Assembly: GCF_019175385.1 (NCBI RefSeq)
Contig: NC_083341.1
Span: 18,360,203 to 18,424,202 of the forward strand
From: Lycium barbarum
Taxonomy: Eukaryota; Streptophyta; Magnoliopsida; Solanales; Solanaceae
DNA length: 64,000 bases
Reading direction: 5' to 3'
Of this stretch, positions 24,901-37,080 are shown piece after piece. A program made the position numbers and the translations under genes. The notes under the pieces were generated by a model. It was not told the DNA's origin, made no database searches, and worked only from the letters and a program-made list of their open reading frames with translations. Numbering within the stretch: position 1 is the first letter of the stretch; every line of letters starts with the position of its first letter.

Positions 24901-25023
24901 GAGTCGAGGGTCAATTGGAAACAGCCTCCCTACCTTCCAAGGTAGGATAAGGTCTGCATACACTCTACCTTCCTCAGACCCCACCTTGTGGGATTATACT
25001 GGGTATGTTGTTGTTTTTGTTGT
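24901..25023 (+). mobile_element. 5'-truncated TS-like SINE tail
   Basis: GGAAACAGCCTCCCTACC, GGTCTGCATACACTCTACC and CAGACCCCACCTTGTGGGAT, then GGGTATGTTGTTGT, match the 3' body and TTG-repeat tail of the tobacco TS SINE family as I remember it. The tRNA-like head with A and B boxes is not visible, so it is truncated or was absorbed into the copia LTR. Confidence 0.6.
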
Positions 25024-25230
25024 ACATTAGTCTAAAAGAGCAATAAAATATCTCTCTCCTCTAACTTCTTTGGCTATATATCTTGTTCTCTTATACTTTT
25101 ATTTTTATTTCGTAACAAGAATCAAATTTTACATAGAGAATATGAAACCCAAAGCCCATTGATATCACTACTATTATTGCTTTTTATTTTATTCATAATC
25201 CTCTAAATGAAATGGAAAAAAGAAACTATT

Positions 25231-25966
25231 TCACTTTTTGTTTGGCCATAATTTTTCAAAACATATTTCACTGTTTGTTTTGGAAAACATGAAACATTAC
25301 CTATACCCATAAGTTCTAAAAATTGTCAAGAATATTCAATCGTACAAAACATACATACTTGCTAATCCCAAATTATGCAGAACATGATATTTTAATAACA
25401 ATTGCTAGTAACACACTTACTAGCTACTACTATTCAAATTACAACAAAGATCCATTTTTATATTCGCAACGGATTTCTACGGTTGGCAGAGCAATTTTCC
25501 CTAGGGCTTCTTCTGCTACTGTTTGGGCACATCTTAGCTCGTTCACTTTATTGAAAATACTGCTTTAATTGTGGAAACATGGTAAATCTTTAATGAAGAA
25601 ACATGGTAGATAAAATTAGTTGGTTCATAAATAGATGAAGCTTTTTTTTTTAATAAAATACAAATGTTTGGGGTAGTTTTTAGAAGTTTTGAAAATGCCA
25701 AAATATTTAATGAAGAAACATGGTAGATAAAATTAGTTTGTTCATAAATAGATGAAGCTTTTTTTTAATAAAATGCAAATGTTTGGGGTAGTTTTTAGAA
25801 GTTTTGAAAATGCCAAAATATAGATCTTGGCCCAAAAATAAATTTGAGCCAGAATTTGGGAATTGAAGATATGTTTTCAAACAATGTTAAAATTTTCATG
25901 GCCAAACAATGATTTGAAAACAAATCTTCAAAATATGCTATCAAAATCTATGGCCAAACGATAGCT
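25231..25966. mobile_element. Possible MITE with GTTTGGCCAT terminal repeats
   Basis: GTTTGGCCATAATTTTTCAA at 25240 is mirrored by the reverse complement of the stretch 25930-25959 (GTTTGGCCATAGATTTTGAT). A second TGGCCAAACA copy lies inside near 25900. No TSD could be assigned. The interior has no protein match and holds a tandem duplication. Confidence 0.45.
25589..25824. repeat. Tandem duplication of about 118 bp
   Basis: Two head-to-tail copies run from TTAATGAAGAAACATGGTAG to GAAAATGCCAAAATAT. They differ by a few substitutions and the length of a poly-T run. Confidence 0.9.
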
Positions 25967-26697
25967 AACAGTAAAGTCAAAAAATGGATGACGCCACTTG
26001 CCATTGCATAAAAAGTCTCTGATCCAACATGAGAAGAACAAAAAATCTTTTGCTTTTGGATTGTTTCAGTTCTAAGCTAAAATTTTGATAGAAACAACAC
26101 AATGAACCAACTGAATTTATTTTAGTTGGGGAATACTTTTTAAGGAAAAAAATAATTAATTGCAATTGGGGAATATTTTTTGTGGAAAAAGTATACTATA
26201 TTCTCTTTTATTTGAAGATGGAAAAATAAACAAATATGTAGATGCTCAAAAGTGGCTTCTCCATTTCTGCTTGGACTATAAGTTGCCTAGCTACAAATAG
26301 GCATGTAATGTAAATTGTGAACAATATTCTCTCTTTATACAATAATAAATTTTAGTTAAATTTGGAAAAATACAATGTAATGTAATCCTAGTTTCTGAAA
26401 GAGGAAAGATTTTGGTTCCAAAATTCATCCAAAAAGTAAAGGATGGTGGGAGTAGGAACCAAGTGATGCGTCATGTCAAATCCCAATCGAACTATTTTAG
26501 TCAAAAAAAAAACTAAGTGCAAATACAGTACGTCCAATAAGAATTGTGCAAAGCTATCAAAATATTCAAATTTTAACAAAATGAAAGATATATTCCAGTC
26601 AAAATATTCTAACGTCATACTAACACCCAAAATGGTCAAACAATGGAGTTGTTAGATGCATCAAATCCAAAGACACAACGGCGCTGGTGTTGGCGAA

Positions 26698-26836
26698 TTT
26701 ATATAGTTTCTAACACTGGTTTAATTAAATCGATCATTTTTTGCATATATCATAAATATATGAATTATATAGTTTCTAACACTGGTTCAATTAAATCAAT
26801 CATTTTTTATATATATCATAAATATATGAATTATGG
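26698..26836. repeat. Tandem duplication of about 69 bp
   Basis: Two copies of TATATAGTTTCTAACACTGG through CATAAATATATGAATTAT lie in AT-rich sequence. The short ORF through them is incidental. Confidence 0.9.
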
Positions 26837-26950
26837 ATGCCGAGCTTTGAATCCTTAATTTCTTGAACTCAAATTTAGTGGAAGAGCCAGGAATTTTAAA
26901 AGAGTCAAACATCAAAAAGTAAACACTTGACAAAGTCAAAAGAGTTCAAC

Positions 26951-26983
26951 ATATGTATATATATATATATATATACACACACA
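26951..26983. repeat. TA/CA microsatellite
   Basis: Alternating TA followed by CACACACA. A second TA/CA tract of the same form lies at 24546-24580. Confidence 0.9.
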
Positions 26984-28823
26984 TTAAGAAATATCTATTC
27001 ACACAGTGTAACTTTTCAGTAAAGGAGTGTCAACTTGAAAAGAGCGGTGGCTCAAAACCTTAAACTCATTAAATTTATATTATGGATCCGCTTCTCGTGA
27101 CAAAGCCAATAAGAAACGTCAAATGTAACTTGCCCAATTTATGAGAAATTTATATAAATAGCTATTTTTTTTTTTTTTGGATAACATACATATTTTATAC
27201 ATAATAGTGCTTTTTTTTTTTTTTGAGTATATTTGATTAGCCGATGTAACTATTCTATGCCGACATGACAAATGTATAACTTTCCCAATTAAAAAAGGCA
27301 AGCAAATGTTCTTTGACATATCAAACACCCATACTGTGCAAGATTAAGGTAATCTTTGCCCATGTTTAAGGCCCTTTCGACACTGTCTAAATATTTGCAA
27401 AAAGTTCTTTTTTAGATGAATAGTGATCAATTGGACATGGAGGTCCAACATGTATAACACTAGCTCAGCTGCTTTTGATCCCCAAAGCAACTACAGGATA
27501 ACATATCTACACTTTTTGACCTTATACTATTTATTTCAATACATTAAACCTTATCATATCTTAACTTTTTGCTGCTCGTAATCTTTCGTGTAATATAATA
27601 ACATTACCAAAAGATTATACGTGTTATGACTTTTTGTAACTTCCAATTCCGGTTTTCTTAATTCACCTCCATTATAGCTCACTTCTTATCAAAAAATGAT
27701 TAAAACAATTTTAATCCATAACAATAACAAAATATGTTGCTCAGACACTCTAAAATTGTTGTCACACTCATATCGAATCCTCCAAATAATGCACTATTTG
27801 AGTATGCAGCATGCACCTATCAACATTCTTAAAGAGTCTAAACAATATACTGACACATAAAGAGATCACGATCATTCATTGTTCATTGTTACAGAAATTT
27901 GAGTGAGACCTAGTTAACCACAATTAGAGATCTGCTCAGCTTTAGAGAGTAGTAATAGCACAAAAAGAGCGGAATTATGGGAAAGAACTAACACGAAACA
28001 CAAGAAGAGTATAAATGTATAGAAGAAAATGTTTAGGTAAGAGCGAATTTAAAACATTAAAACATTATGATCATTTTTTTTTATTTTTTTGGTCTTGGAC
28101 TCGAGCACAAAAAAAAGTTGGGAAAAAACACAAATATGCACCAATATATTTATGTACACTCGCATAGCGATAAACTCTGGTAAATAATAAATAGCCCTAA
28201 TTGCGATAATGATTCCTATGGCATTACAAACTTTACCACAACGGCGCTGTCCATAGATCAAATTATTTCGTTAAGGGATTTATCATTCAAAGGGAAGTAG
28301 ATTACTCAAGAATTTTCTATTTTATTTGTTGGAATTAAATTTGACTAAAGAATTAATAGAAGACGGAATCACTGAAATCTTGTTTCGTCTTCACTAGGAA
28401 CTGTATGAATCGATATTATTCCATTTCAAATCCTTCCCAATACCTCCCAAAGAAAATCTCGATTTTGAAATAGCCACAAAGCTTTAGCTCTCTGTGACCG
28501 GCCTTCATTTAACGCTAAATGCCTCCAAATACATTATATTTTCTTTCTAGAAGCCTTTTTCCTTTCTCACCCCAAAACAAGTATTTTTGGTTCTTTAATC
28601 ATGCTACCATTGAAGCCAAGACTCAACTTTTTTGGGTTCTTCAAAAATTACTTTGTCGTTGGTAAAATGTGTAAAATAACAGAAACTCCACTATAAAATT
28701 ATAAAAAAGGCAAGATAAACAATTGGATTTAGAGGATCTCTAAAACATCAACATCTATATCAGTTTGAACCCATTAGACACTTAATATGCAATATATAAC
28801 TGATGTATAATTACTGCATAATA
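26984..28823. other. AT-rich intergenic sequence
   Basis: No convincing coding region, RNA gene or element boundary was seen. It holds poly-T runs near 27167 and 27212. Part of it (about 27940-28110) is one copy of the segmental duplication. Confidence 0.6.
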
Positions 28824-28877
28824 TGTGTATAATAAGTGTATATACATTATACACTGATTATACACTTATTATACACA
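28824..28877. repeat. Perfect 18-bp inverted repeat
   Basis: TGTGTATAATAAGTGTAT (28824-28841) and its exact reverse complement (28860-28877) are separated by 18 bp that are themselves TATACA-rich. It could form a cruciform or hairpin. Similar TATACACT/AGTGTATA stretches occur in other AT-rich plant repeats. Confidence 0.9.
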
Positions 28878-28968
28878 AACTATACTCAATATGCACCAGA
28901 AAAAGGAAGAAAATAGAAAGAAAAAAAATTAAGTAGACCAACAAATTAGGAAAGCAATCAGAATTGGA

Positions 28969-29973
28969 ACTCAAAGTCAGGGGTGTACAAAGCAAACCGA
29001 TAAATCGCACCAAACCGATAATCCGAACCAAACCGAGAAAAAAACCCGACTAGTGGTTTGGTTTGACTTGGTTTGGTTTTAAAAAGAAAAACCCGAACAC
29101 TATTGGTTTGGTTTGGTTTGGTTTTAACTAAAAAAAGTCAAACCGAATCAAACCAACCCGACATTACATTTATAAAATTTCAAACACATTTTATACATAG
29201 AAATATTTATTTATAATGTAATTTATAAATGTTTCTTTAACTTTTTCATAATATTTTGTCTTTTAACATATTATTTCAAGCTTGGAATTAGACTTTTGAA
29301 TGGTTTAATAAGTTTTATAGCCCAATGATATTAGTAACTCAAATAAAACTCAACAAAAATCAAATCAATACTAATGCTAACAAAAGAAATTCATATCTAA
29401 CACTGGAATGACAATAATTTTGATATATATTCTTTAGTTTTATACTAGTTTAGAAAGTGAAAATTCATAACTTAATTTTATTTTTTTCTTTAATATTTAG
29501 TCATGTAATTAATACTTAGTAGTCGTACTTATTTTAGCATGACTTAGTACTTTTAGATTATGATCATTTTTTACATGCCTTATAAATTAGTTGTATTTAT
29601 TGTAGCATGACTTAGTACTTTTAGATTATGATAATTTTATTTTATGCAATTTCATTAATTTTTTTCGTTGAATATTTTAGTACAATGTCATCTCTCATCA
29701 CATTTTGTGTTATTTTCTTAATAAATATCTTAATTAGATCGTTGTATCTTACTAGGACTAAAGAAATATTTGAAGTATAAGTTATATGTTTTGTATGAAG
29801 ACTTTACCGGAAAGAACCCGAAAAACTCGAGCAACCCGAAAAAACCCGAGGCTGAAAAACCCGACTTTTGTTGGTTTGGTTTGATTTATAGATTTAAAAA
29901 CCCGATGCAATTGGTTTGGTTTGATCTTTAAAAAACCCGAACCAACCCGGTTCATGTACACCCCTACTCAAAG
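28969..29973. mobile_element. Non-autonomous hAT-type element, 8-bp TSD ACTCAAAG
   Basis: The element body is 28977-29965 (989 bp) with identical ACTCAAAG on both sides. Terminal sequences AGGGGTGTACA and TGTACACCCCT are inverted. Subterminal regions are packed with AAACCGA/TTTGGTTTGG and AACCCGA motifs in opposing orientation. The interior is AT-rich with two copies of AGCATGACTTAGTACTTTTA, and there is no transposase ORF. An 8-bp TSD with these ends is typical of hAT MITEs. Confidence 0.85.
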
Positions 29974-30225
29974 GTATATTGATTATAAATAAATTAGCAC
30001 TTCACACAGAACATGAAAATCTCCTTTCATATTGAATAAGCAAAACCCATAGGCTTAGGTTTGTGCAAAATTTTCAGACGGCCCACCATCCATAGTTATA
30101 GTCTATTATATAGGAATATGAAAACTTCTCTAAAATTCAAAAGAAGATTCAACAATAAACATTCACCCGATTGTGTGAAAGCAGATCAAAATTTGCAGGT
30201 TTTTAATCTTACAAAATAGAAATAG

Positions 30226-30250
30226 AAAGAAGAAGAAGAAGAAGAAGAAA
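30226..30250. repeat. GAA microsatellite
   Basis: A purine-only AGAAGAAGAAG tract of about 25 bp. Confidence 0.85.
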
Positions 30251-32184
30251 AGCACTTTGTTAGGATACTGATAGTAGAGATGTGCACTGTGCAAAGTCAA
30301 AAGTGAGCGCGGGTAACGTGTAAGGGGAGGAGTAAATGGGCTAAAAACGTAAACAGGGTGTGGAAATTGTTTAAAATGAGTTACAAAAATAAAAATAGGT
30401 TTACTTTGAGTTTATAGTTAAATCTGAGCTGTTAATTGAGTTAATTATTCAAAAAAGTTTATGTTTATTTGTTTTTAAAAAAATATTTGATTCGATTTCT
30501 GAAAACTAACTCTATTTTTCCAGAAAATAAAAGAAGCGGCTCTTTAGTAGACCCCGCTTTCATTTTCATTCCATAACAACCTCCATATTTTCAAATATTA
30601 TCTTGGCTAGTTTGAATATTGAGATAATTAAGGAAGTCCGAAAAATAACAGGCGGCAGTGGCAAAATCCTTCTTTAGATATCTTTAACTCCACCTATAAT
30701 GAAAACCAATAAAAACAAAAGAAACTCCACCTATAATGGAGTAATGTTTTATATTTGTGTATTTCCTTGAATTTGTTAACCAAGAACATCCCATGTCAAA
30801 ATAAATATAAAAAATACAACACCAAAACAGTTTAGTTTAAGATTCGGATACTCAATCGTTTGTTCTTTTTTATTTTTTTATTTTTCATTCGGTGTCTTAA
30901 TTACTCATTTTGGAGTCCGATCAGTTCGGATTCAAGCTGGAAAGTTCGTTCTAACGAGATGTGACTTCATTCTCACTGCTCAAACAACTGATTATAGATA
31001 AAGAAATACTAAATATTTATCACTCCACTACAACCTTTTGCGGTAAATACTCTATCTATGTCTATGGCCGAGAATATACCTTCAAAAAAACTTCTAAAAT
31101 TATTTATTTTCCTTATAGAGCAGATAAATTCTACTATTGTTTATTAGAACTTTCAATGTTTTTTTTTTCCTGACAGATATATTCTACGTGTTAACAAATT
31201 ATTCCTCCCCGATGATTCTTGGTCCTAATATATTAATGGTAGCAATGATACTATGATGGTACATAAACATGCTAACGAAAAATGCTACTTTGTGTTTCAC
31301 ATTACTTACACAAATTGTGTGAGATTTCTTTTTTGTTTTACAAAATAGGTGGGTTCAATTTATGGATCCAAAAGTATAAAATATGAGTCCACTAATTTAT
31401 GAAGTAAAAAACAATATCACATGCATGACTTACATTTATTGTATGACGCACAAACTAAAAACCTTCCAAACTAATTGCATTTCCACCTTGAAAGAAATAT
31501 AAGTATCATAGACCAGGCTGATGATCATTAAATTTAGAATCTAACATACACGCGATCAATAATGTGAAATATCTTCTCATAACTAAACAGGCTTACCTCT
31601 ATGTAATAGACCGAAAATAACAATTTAGATGACAAACAATAAGTTGATGATTAACCTATTTCTTCTTATTCAAATGATAAGGCATAATAGGGTATTATAA
31701 GCTCATAAAATGTTACCAACCATTGAAAGAGTGACAAGTTTCGCATCTAGACTAAGTAATGCATGATAAGTGTCTAAATGACTAATTCTTTTTAGAATAG
31801 ATTAAAGAGAGCATGAAAAATGTCTTGCAAAAGTGACACTTGTCCAATAACTAATTCTTTTAAAATAGAAATATATCAGCAGCACAAATTGGTACTGGTA
31901 TAATGGGTCGTTCCTTTGCTGGTTATGGATTCATGTACTAAAATTAACATAGATAATACCATATTTGATAACTTTCTGATTTTTTTAATAAAATGCAGCA
32001 CATCAAGTGCTTGGTTATCATTTCACAATCTCATATAATTAAAACAAGTATAAGTTGTGAATCAATTATTTTATGCAAGATATAAGATGGAATACTTAAT
32101 ACATGAATAATTAAACCCGTATAACTAAACTCTGCAATTTCTGCATTATTAGTACTTGCATAACTCTAACCAGCAATGTGACGA

Positions 32185-34870
32185 CCCCCTAATAGTACCA
32201 AAAGAAAGAAATTATGGGAAAAAGTTAACACCATTAAAGCAAGAAAAGTAAAAATGCTATGAAGAAAATGTGGCCAGAACTCAGAAAATGTGTAGGGTCA
32301 GAATTCAGAACGATAACATTAATACTTACTCTTTGCTTTTGCTTGGTTTCAAGTACAAAACAACGTTTATGGTTATTTGCTTTTTAAAAATATTTTGAAC
32401 CGATTTCTGAAAACTAACTATATTTTTCTCATAAATAATATAGTCAGTTTAGTTTTACAAGAAAAAAGTTTGGAAACTTTAAGGAACAAAAAGTACCTTA
32501 AATTCTTTTAAAAATTAAAACGTTTTAATACTGTAAATGTTTTTTCCCAACGTCAGAACGTAACAGAGTCCACAGTCCACGCTCAATTTTTTAACGAATA
32601 ATTTGCTTAATGGACGACCCTGCTTTCATTTTCAGTCCATAACAAATCTCCATAATTTTCAAATAGTATATGATTTTGGTTGGTTTGAATATTGAGGTAC
32701 GGAAGTTCCAATAGTGAATAAGTGAAACCCTTCCTTAGATGTCTCATACTTCACCTATAAAGTACTATATTTGTTTATTTCCTTGAATTTACCAACCAAG
32801 AAGATCCTGTCAAGTTAAATATTAAAAATATTACTCCAAAACACATCATTTCCGTCAAATGAGAGTTAATTTTTTGGATGGTCATCTAGGTTTAGAGAAT
32901 TTCCTATAAAAGTCACTTTTATTTCATTTAGGATAATAAATTAAAGTCATTCAAGTATCACTATTTTTCCTAAAAAAAACATACACTAAACACCTCAAAA
33001 GCCTCCTTCTCTCCTAGTTGGCATGTCACGTCATTAGAGCCCTATATTTTTTAATAATAGACTTATTTAACTCATCAAACTCATTTAATCAAATTCATAT
33101 TTTATATCTAATCAAATATGACCTGGTTAAAAAGCGGCAAAGGAACAAACTAGCATGTAATCTAAATGAATTAGAATTAAAAGAGATAATTTTTTTAAAT
33201 CTATAGATAATTATTAAAATTTAAATATAAAAAGATTGTTTAGAGATTTAGTTTAATATATTGCTAGGTATTAACATGACAGGTTGGAATATCTATATCA
33301 TAACATGAAATAAATTAAGAATATATTATATTTCATATAAGACTAATAATATAATATTTTAAAATAAGTATTATAGTAATGAAAATTCTATACCTTTTGC
33401 ATGAGAAATAAAAAGACCTCGATGGTATGAAGATGGAAATGCCAAAAATTGCACACTACATATATAAGAATAGATAACTAAAAATAAAGAGAAAAAATTT
33501 ACACTAACTTTATTTTTTAAATATACGATTTATTTAGATTTTTTAAAAGTTAAACCAATACGAATATAATTTTTGTGTTATATGTGTAATTATATTTTAA
33601 TGTGGAAAGAATATGTTTTTTAATGTGGAAAAAAGTATGCTATTTAAAAAAACTTGAATTTGAATTGAAAGATTAAATTACTTGAACTTTAATTTAAATT
33701 GAAAGATAGCATATTTGAATCGAGATTAAAAAGAATTTAGATTTGAAAAAGTGGCTTAATAAAAAGTATGATTTGATTCTTTTGCCGCTTTTTAACCATG
33801 TGATATTTAATTGGGTATAAAAAATGAATTTGGTTAAATGAGTTTGATGAGTTAAATATGTCTATTATTAAAATAAAAAATGGTGCTTTAGTGACATGGC
33901 ATGTCAACTAGGAGAGAAAAAAGTTTTTAAGGTGTTTGGGTACTTTTGAGGAAAATAGTGATACTTGAGTGGCCTTATTGTCCTAAATGAAATAAAAATG
34001 ACTTTTGTAGGAAATTCCCTAAACTTGGGTGACCATCCAAGGAATTAACTCGTTAAATGACACAGCCTCCCCTGGGTCTTTCAATCGTCTCGGCTCCTTT
34101 TCCTCGCTATGGTGTGTTGCCTGGCGCAGGCCTACCACGTTTCGCGCCTGTGACGTTTTTACCAGTAGAATCATCCTCCACGCTAGTTGTCCCTAGTTGT
34201 CGTGTTGTTCTTACGTAATTGTTCCCTTCTTAAAAAATGGAATACGCTAATAGTTATCAATATCGATTAGGCTGAGTTGCTTTTTCTTGCTCCAGATGAG
34301 ATTGGTATCGGTAGAATCGCATCCAACCCCGTTTTTTTGATCTTTGGCTGGTAATCACATCGGCCATAAAGTAGTTTATCACCTTGGTTGGGGAGATAAC
34401 TTTTTTGATTAGTTTAAGATTCGAATACTTTAATTTTATTCTTTTTAGTGTTTCTTCCGGTGTTCGACACTCTTTTTGAGGTCCGACTAATTTGAATTTG
34501 CGCTAAAAAATCTCACTTTAGAGACAATTCACTCCTAATTACCAAAAACAATTTTATTCCGAGAACTTAAATCTGAGACTTTGCTTACGAATGGTGTAGT
34601 ATGTACCACTCACCACAATCTTTAGTGTTAGATACTCTAATCGATGGCTAAGGCCGAGAACATGACTTTGAATAACTTGTAATAAGTACTAAGTACAATT
34701 ATTTATTATAGAGCAGAGAAATTCTCCTATGTTTGCTTTTTGGAAGAAATTTCAATGTTGTTTCCTAGAAGAAATATTCTACCTGTTAAACTTTCATTCA
34801 TCCACGATGATTTGTGGCCCTCATATATTAATGGTAGTAATGATAGTACATAAACAGATTAACCGCATTT
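32185..34870. repeat. Segmental duplication, copy B (diverged)
   Basis: The partner of copy A, interrupted by the foldback element at 32863-34051. A short GC-richer stretch at 34065-34215 has no counterpart in copy A and no protein that I recognise. Confidence 0.7.
32854..34060. mobile_element. Mutator-like foldback element, 9-bp TSD GTCAAATGA/GTTAAATGA
   Basis: The element body is 32863-34051 (1,189 bp). The left arm (about 32863-33148, from GAGTTAATT to AAAAAGCGGCAAAGGAAC) is an imperfect inverted copy of the right arm (about 33775-34051, from TTCTTTTGCCGCTTTTTAAC to AATTAACTC). The 9-bp flanks match in eight positions, the TSD length of Mutator-like elements. The 630-bp centre is AT-rich with no ORF of note. 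The long arms could give a double-stranded transcript. Confidence 0.85.
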
Positions 34871-36524
34871 CACCTTTAAAAAAAAAAATAAGAATTGGTG
34901 AGCAAGTACTAAATCATAAAGATAATCATTAAAACTTAAGAATTTAAAACATACACGTAATCAAATATGGGAAGGACCACTAACGACCGGATTGTATTTT
35001 ATATTGTAGTTGATTAATACTTGAAGTAGCTGCCACTAGTCTTGCAATCTCCACGAAATATACACCCTCAACTACAATGATTTATATATGTAGATGAATT
35101 GACGTGGATATTATATATTGAACCATGACTTGCTTAGTAAACTATTTTAAACAATAATTATTATTATAGTACTAACAATTTATTGGAGAATCATATCACA
35201 TCTAACAGAGTGCGATAAAAGCAAGCGGTTGGCTTTGCCACGTCATTATTCATTAGCTATAGCATGAAATGTTGGTGATGACGATACATCTAATCTATTT
35301 GTGACCGGGGGGCGGGGAGTGGGGGACGCTTCTATTTCAATATTTGTGTCTTATTATTTTTTTTAAAAAAGAAGTACATTTAAAATTTAGTAATTTTTTT
35401 AATTTTAATAATTTGTTCTACCATAATGACACTAACTAATACTATGAATAGCATGTGATATGTTTAAACTACGAAATGCCAAAGATATTTTTGGTATGTT
35501 ACGTTGCACATATCTTTAGTTCAAGACGACAAAATTCAAATTTTATCTTTTACAATATTCTTAAACATCATATTGGATCAAACTTAGACACATAAATATA
35601 AATCAGATGAAATATTGTTAATTACTTTTTAATATTTCCAACCTTTCTTGAACGCAACTTCTTTTATATCGATTAAGTCCAATTGACCTTTAAGGGTTGT
35701 GGTAGGAAGAATATACTGTACCCTTAATAATAGTTTCCGGATTCGAATTTGAGTATGCAAAAACCTCTTCTCCTTTAAATGAACCTGATGCGGTGCGAAT
35801 TTGAATTAGTCAGAGATACTGAACACTGAATGAGAACCAAAAAAACGAAAGGACTAAGTTTAGCAGAGGCTATTGATGCCCTTCTCCTTCTATCATGGCA
35901 TATGGCCTAATGACGTAAGTGCTAACGAAGCCAATTAACAGTCGAAATATTACTCTGCCATTGGCTATACATTTTTGTTTTCTCGAAAGTTCCACGTCTT
36001 TTTTGCGTTTATAATATTTCCAACATCCCAGGACCTAAATCTTATGTGATATGTCATCGATCGATTAACTTTGCTGATGCCAATCAAACACAATTTTCTA
36101 ATGAGGGTTTGGCTTTGTTGATCATTTGGAATTTATTCGATAATTTTCTCTAGTGCGATGGTGGCTGTAAATATACTAAGTACTAATAATGATCGACTAA
36201 AATATCAGAGATTTTAATCCACAAAAAACACGTCTACATTAGTTATGCAATTTAATCTGTTATGACATATCATTTATTACTAAATATCTAAAGTTGTTCA
36301 CCAACATTTGTTAAATATATGATGTATGGTTATTTTTAAGCAACGTAATTGTGTAATATTTCTTAAACTGTCAACTTAGAATATTTGGCATCCTGCAATA
36401 CAGCATCCAATAGTGCTTCTCAAGCATAAGCCACGCTGGATAAAACCCATACTACTTTTATTACTTCTGCACGTTTCATAATTCATTCAGAGGGCCGATG
36501 AGTATTCCATATTGGATTTATCTG
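34871..36524. other. AT-rich intergenic sequence
   Basis: No coding region is supported. An inverted, diverged copy of the repeat that also lies at 30885-30960 and 34450-34510 sits at about 35700-35860. Confidence 0.55.
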
Positions 36525-36533
36525 AACTTCGTA

Positions 36534-37080
36534 CGGGGAGTTGGCCAAAAGGCCATTTTGAAAAATTATTTTGCCAAAAGGTCGTAAGAGTTCAGAAATT
36601 GGTGTTTTGGCCACCATTTATGACGTCAGCACGTCAGAGAACCGCTGTGTCAAATTTCAGCCCCAAAGTTTTGAAAACTACACTTTGGCCCCCTCAGCCC
36701 CAACATTTTTATTACCTGGAATAGAAAAAAAAAATATTTCCCTCCAAAAGCTCCCGTTTCTGTTTTTTTCTGATCATTTTTTCAGCGAAAATTCTGGCTT
36801 TTCACCGGATAATGGGTCCCCAACGACGACAAGCTTCCATAGTTCAGCCATTGTAAGTAAAATCTGGTAGAAATCGTAGAGAAGGAGCTTTTCTCATTGT
36901 TGTAAAAGCTCACTTTTCCGGCGAAAATTCCGGCCTCATTCCAACATTCCGTCACTTCTCCATTCCCTGCTCTTTTTGATTCTGCATCTGGTATAGTTCT
37001 TCGGTCAGTAATAGACCACAGTCATCAACGAGTCATAGACCAGGCATAGACCAAAGTCATAGTCTATTATATATTTTATT
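36534..37080 (+). promoter_or_regulatory. MULE left end and 5' region of the transposase gene
   Basis: It runs from the terminal sequence to the presumed transposase ATG. It contains a CT/TTTTTC-rich leader-like stretch (36740-36800) and, at 37005-37075, several GTCATAGACC/GTCTATTATA motifs that recur elsewhere in the element. Short ORFs here have no recognisable match. Confidence 0.45.

Larger units (their letters stand above)
21157..25117 (+). mobile_element. Ty1/copia 3' LTR, split by a solo LTR and carrying a SINE tail
   Basis: It begins TGTTATAAACACAC after the CCAAGGGGAG polypurine tract and ends ...TTTCGTAACA at 25117. Without the solo LTR (21216-24668) and SINE-like tail, about 380-500 bp remains, normal for a Tork/Tnt1-type LTR. 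A TATA-like CTATAAATAAG lies at 24854 and AATAAA-like sequence near 25041. Confidence 0.65.
27940..31260. repeat. Segmental duplication, copy A (diverged)
   Basis: Blocks at 27940-28040, 30440-30830 and 30840-31260 match 32185-32290, 32360-32830 and 34400-34870 in the same order. Shared landmarks include TTTCTGAAAACTAACT, GCTTTCATTTTCA, TTTGAATATTGAG and ATATATTAATGGTAG. The copies differ by many substitutions and by insertions: the hAT MITE is only in this copy and the Mutator-like foldback only in the other. Confidence 0.7.

Noticed and set aside
25323..25568. 81-codon ORF as a host gene
   Set aside because: It lies inside a probable MITE and has no recognisable domain or gene structure around it.
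26220..26360. Possible end of a small copia-type LTR (CTACAAATAGGCATGTAATG, then CTCTCTTTATACAATAAT)
   Set aside because: Suggestive of an LTR promoter and R region, but I could not find paired ends, a primer site or a TSD.
34065..34215. GC-richer stretch as a gene fragment
   Set aside because: No frame gives a recognisable protein. It is short and bounded by repeats.
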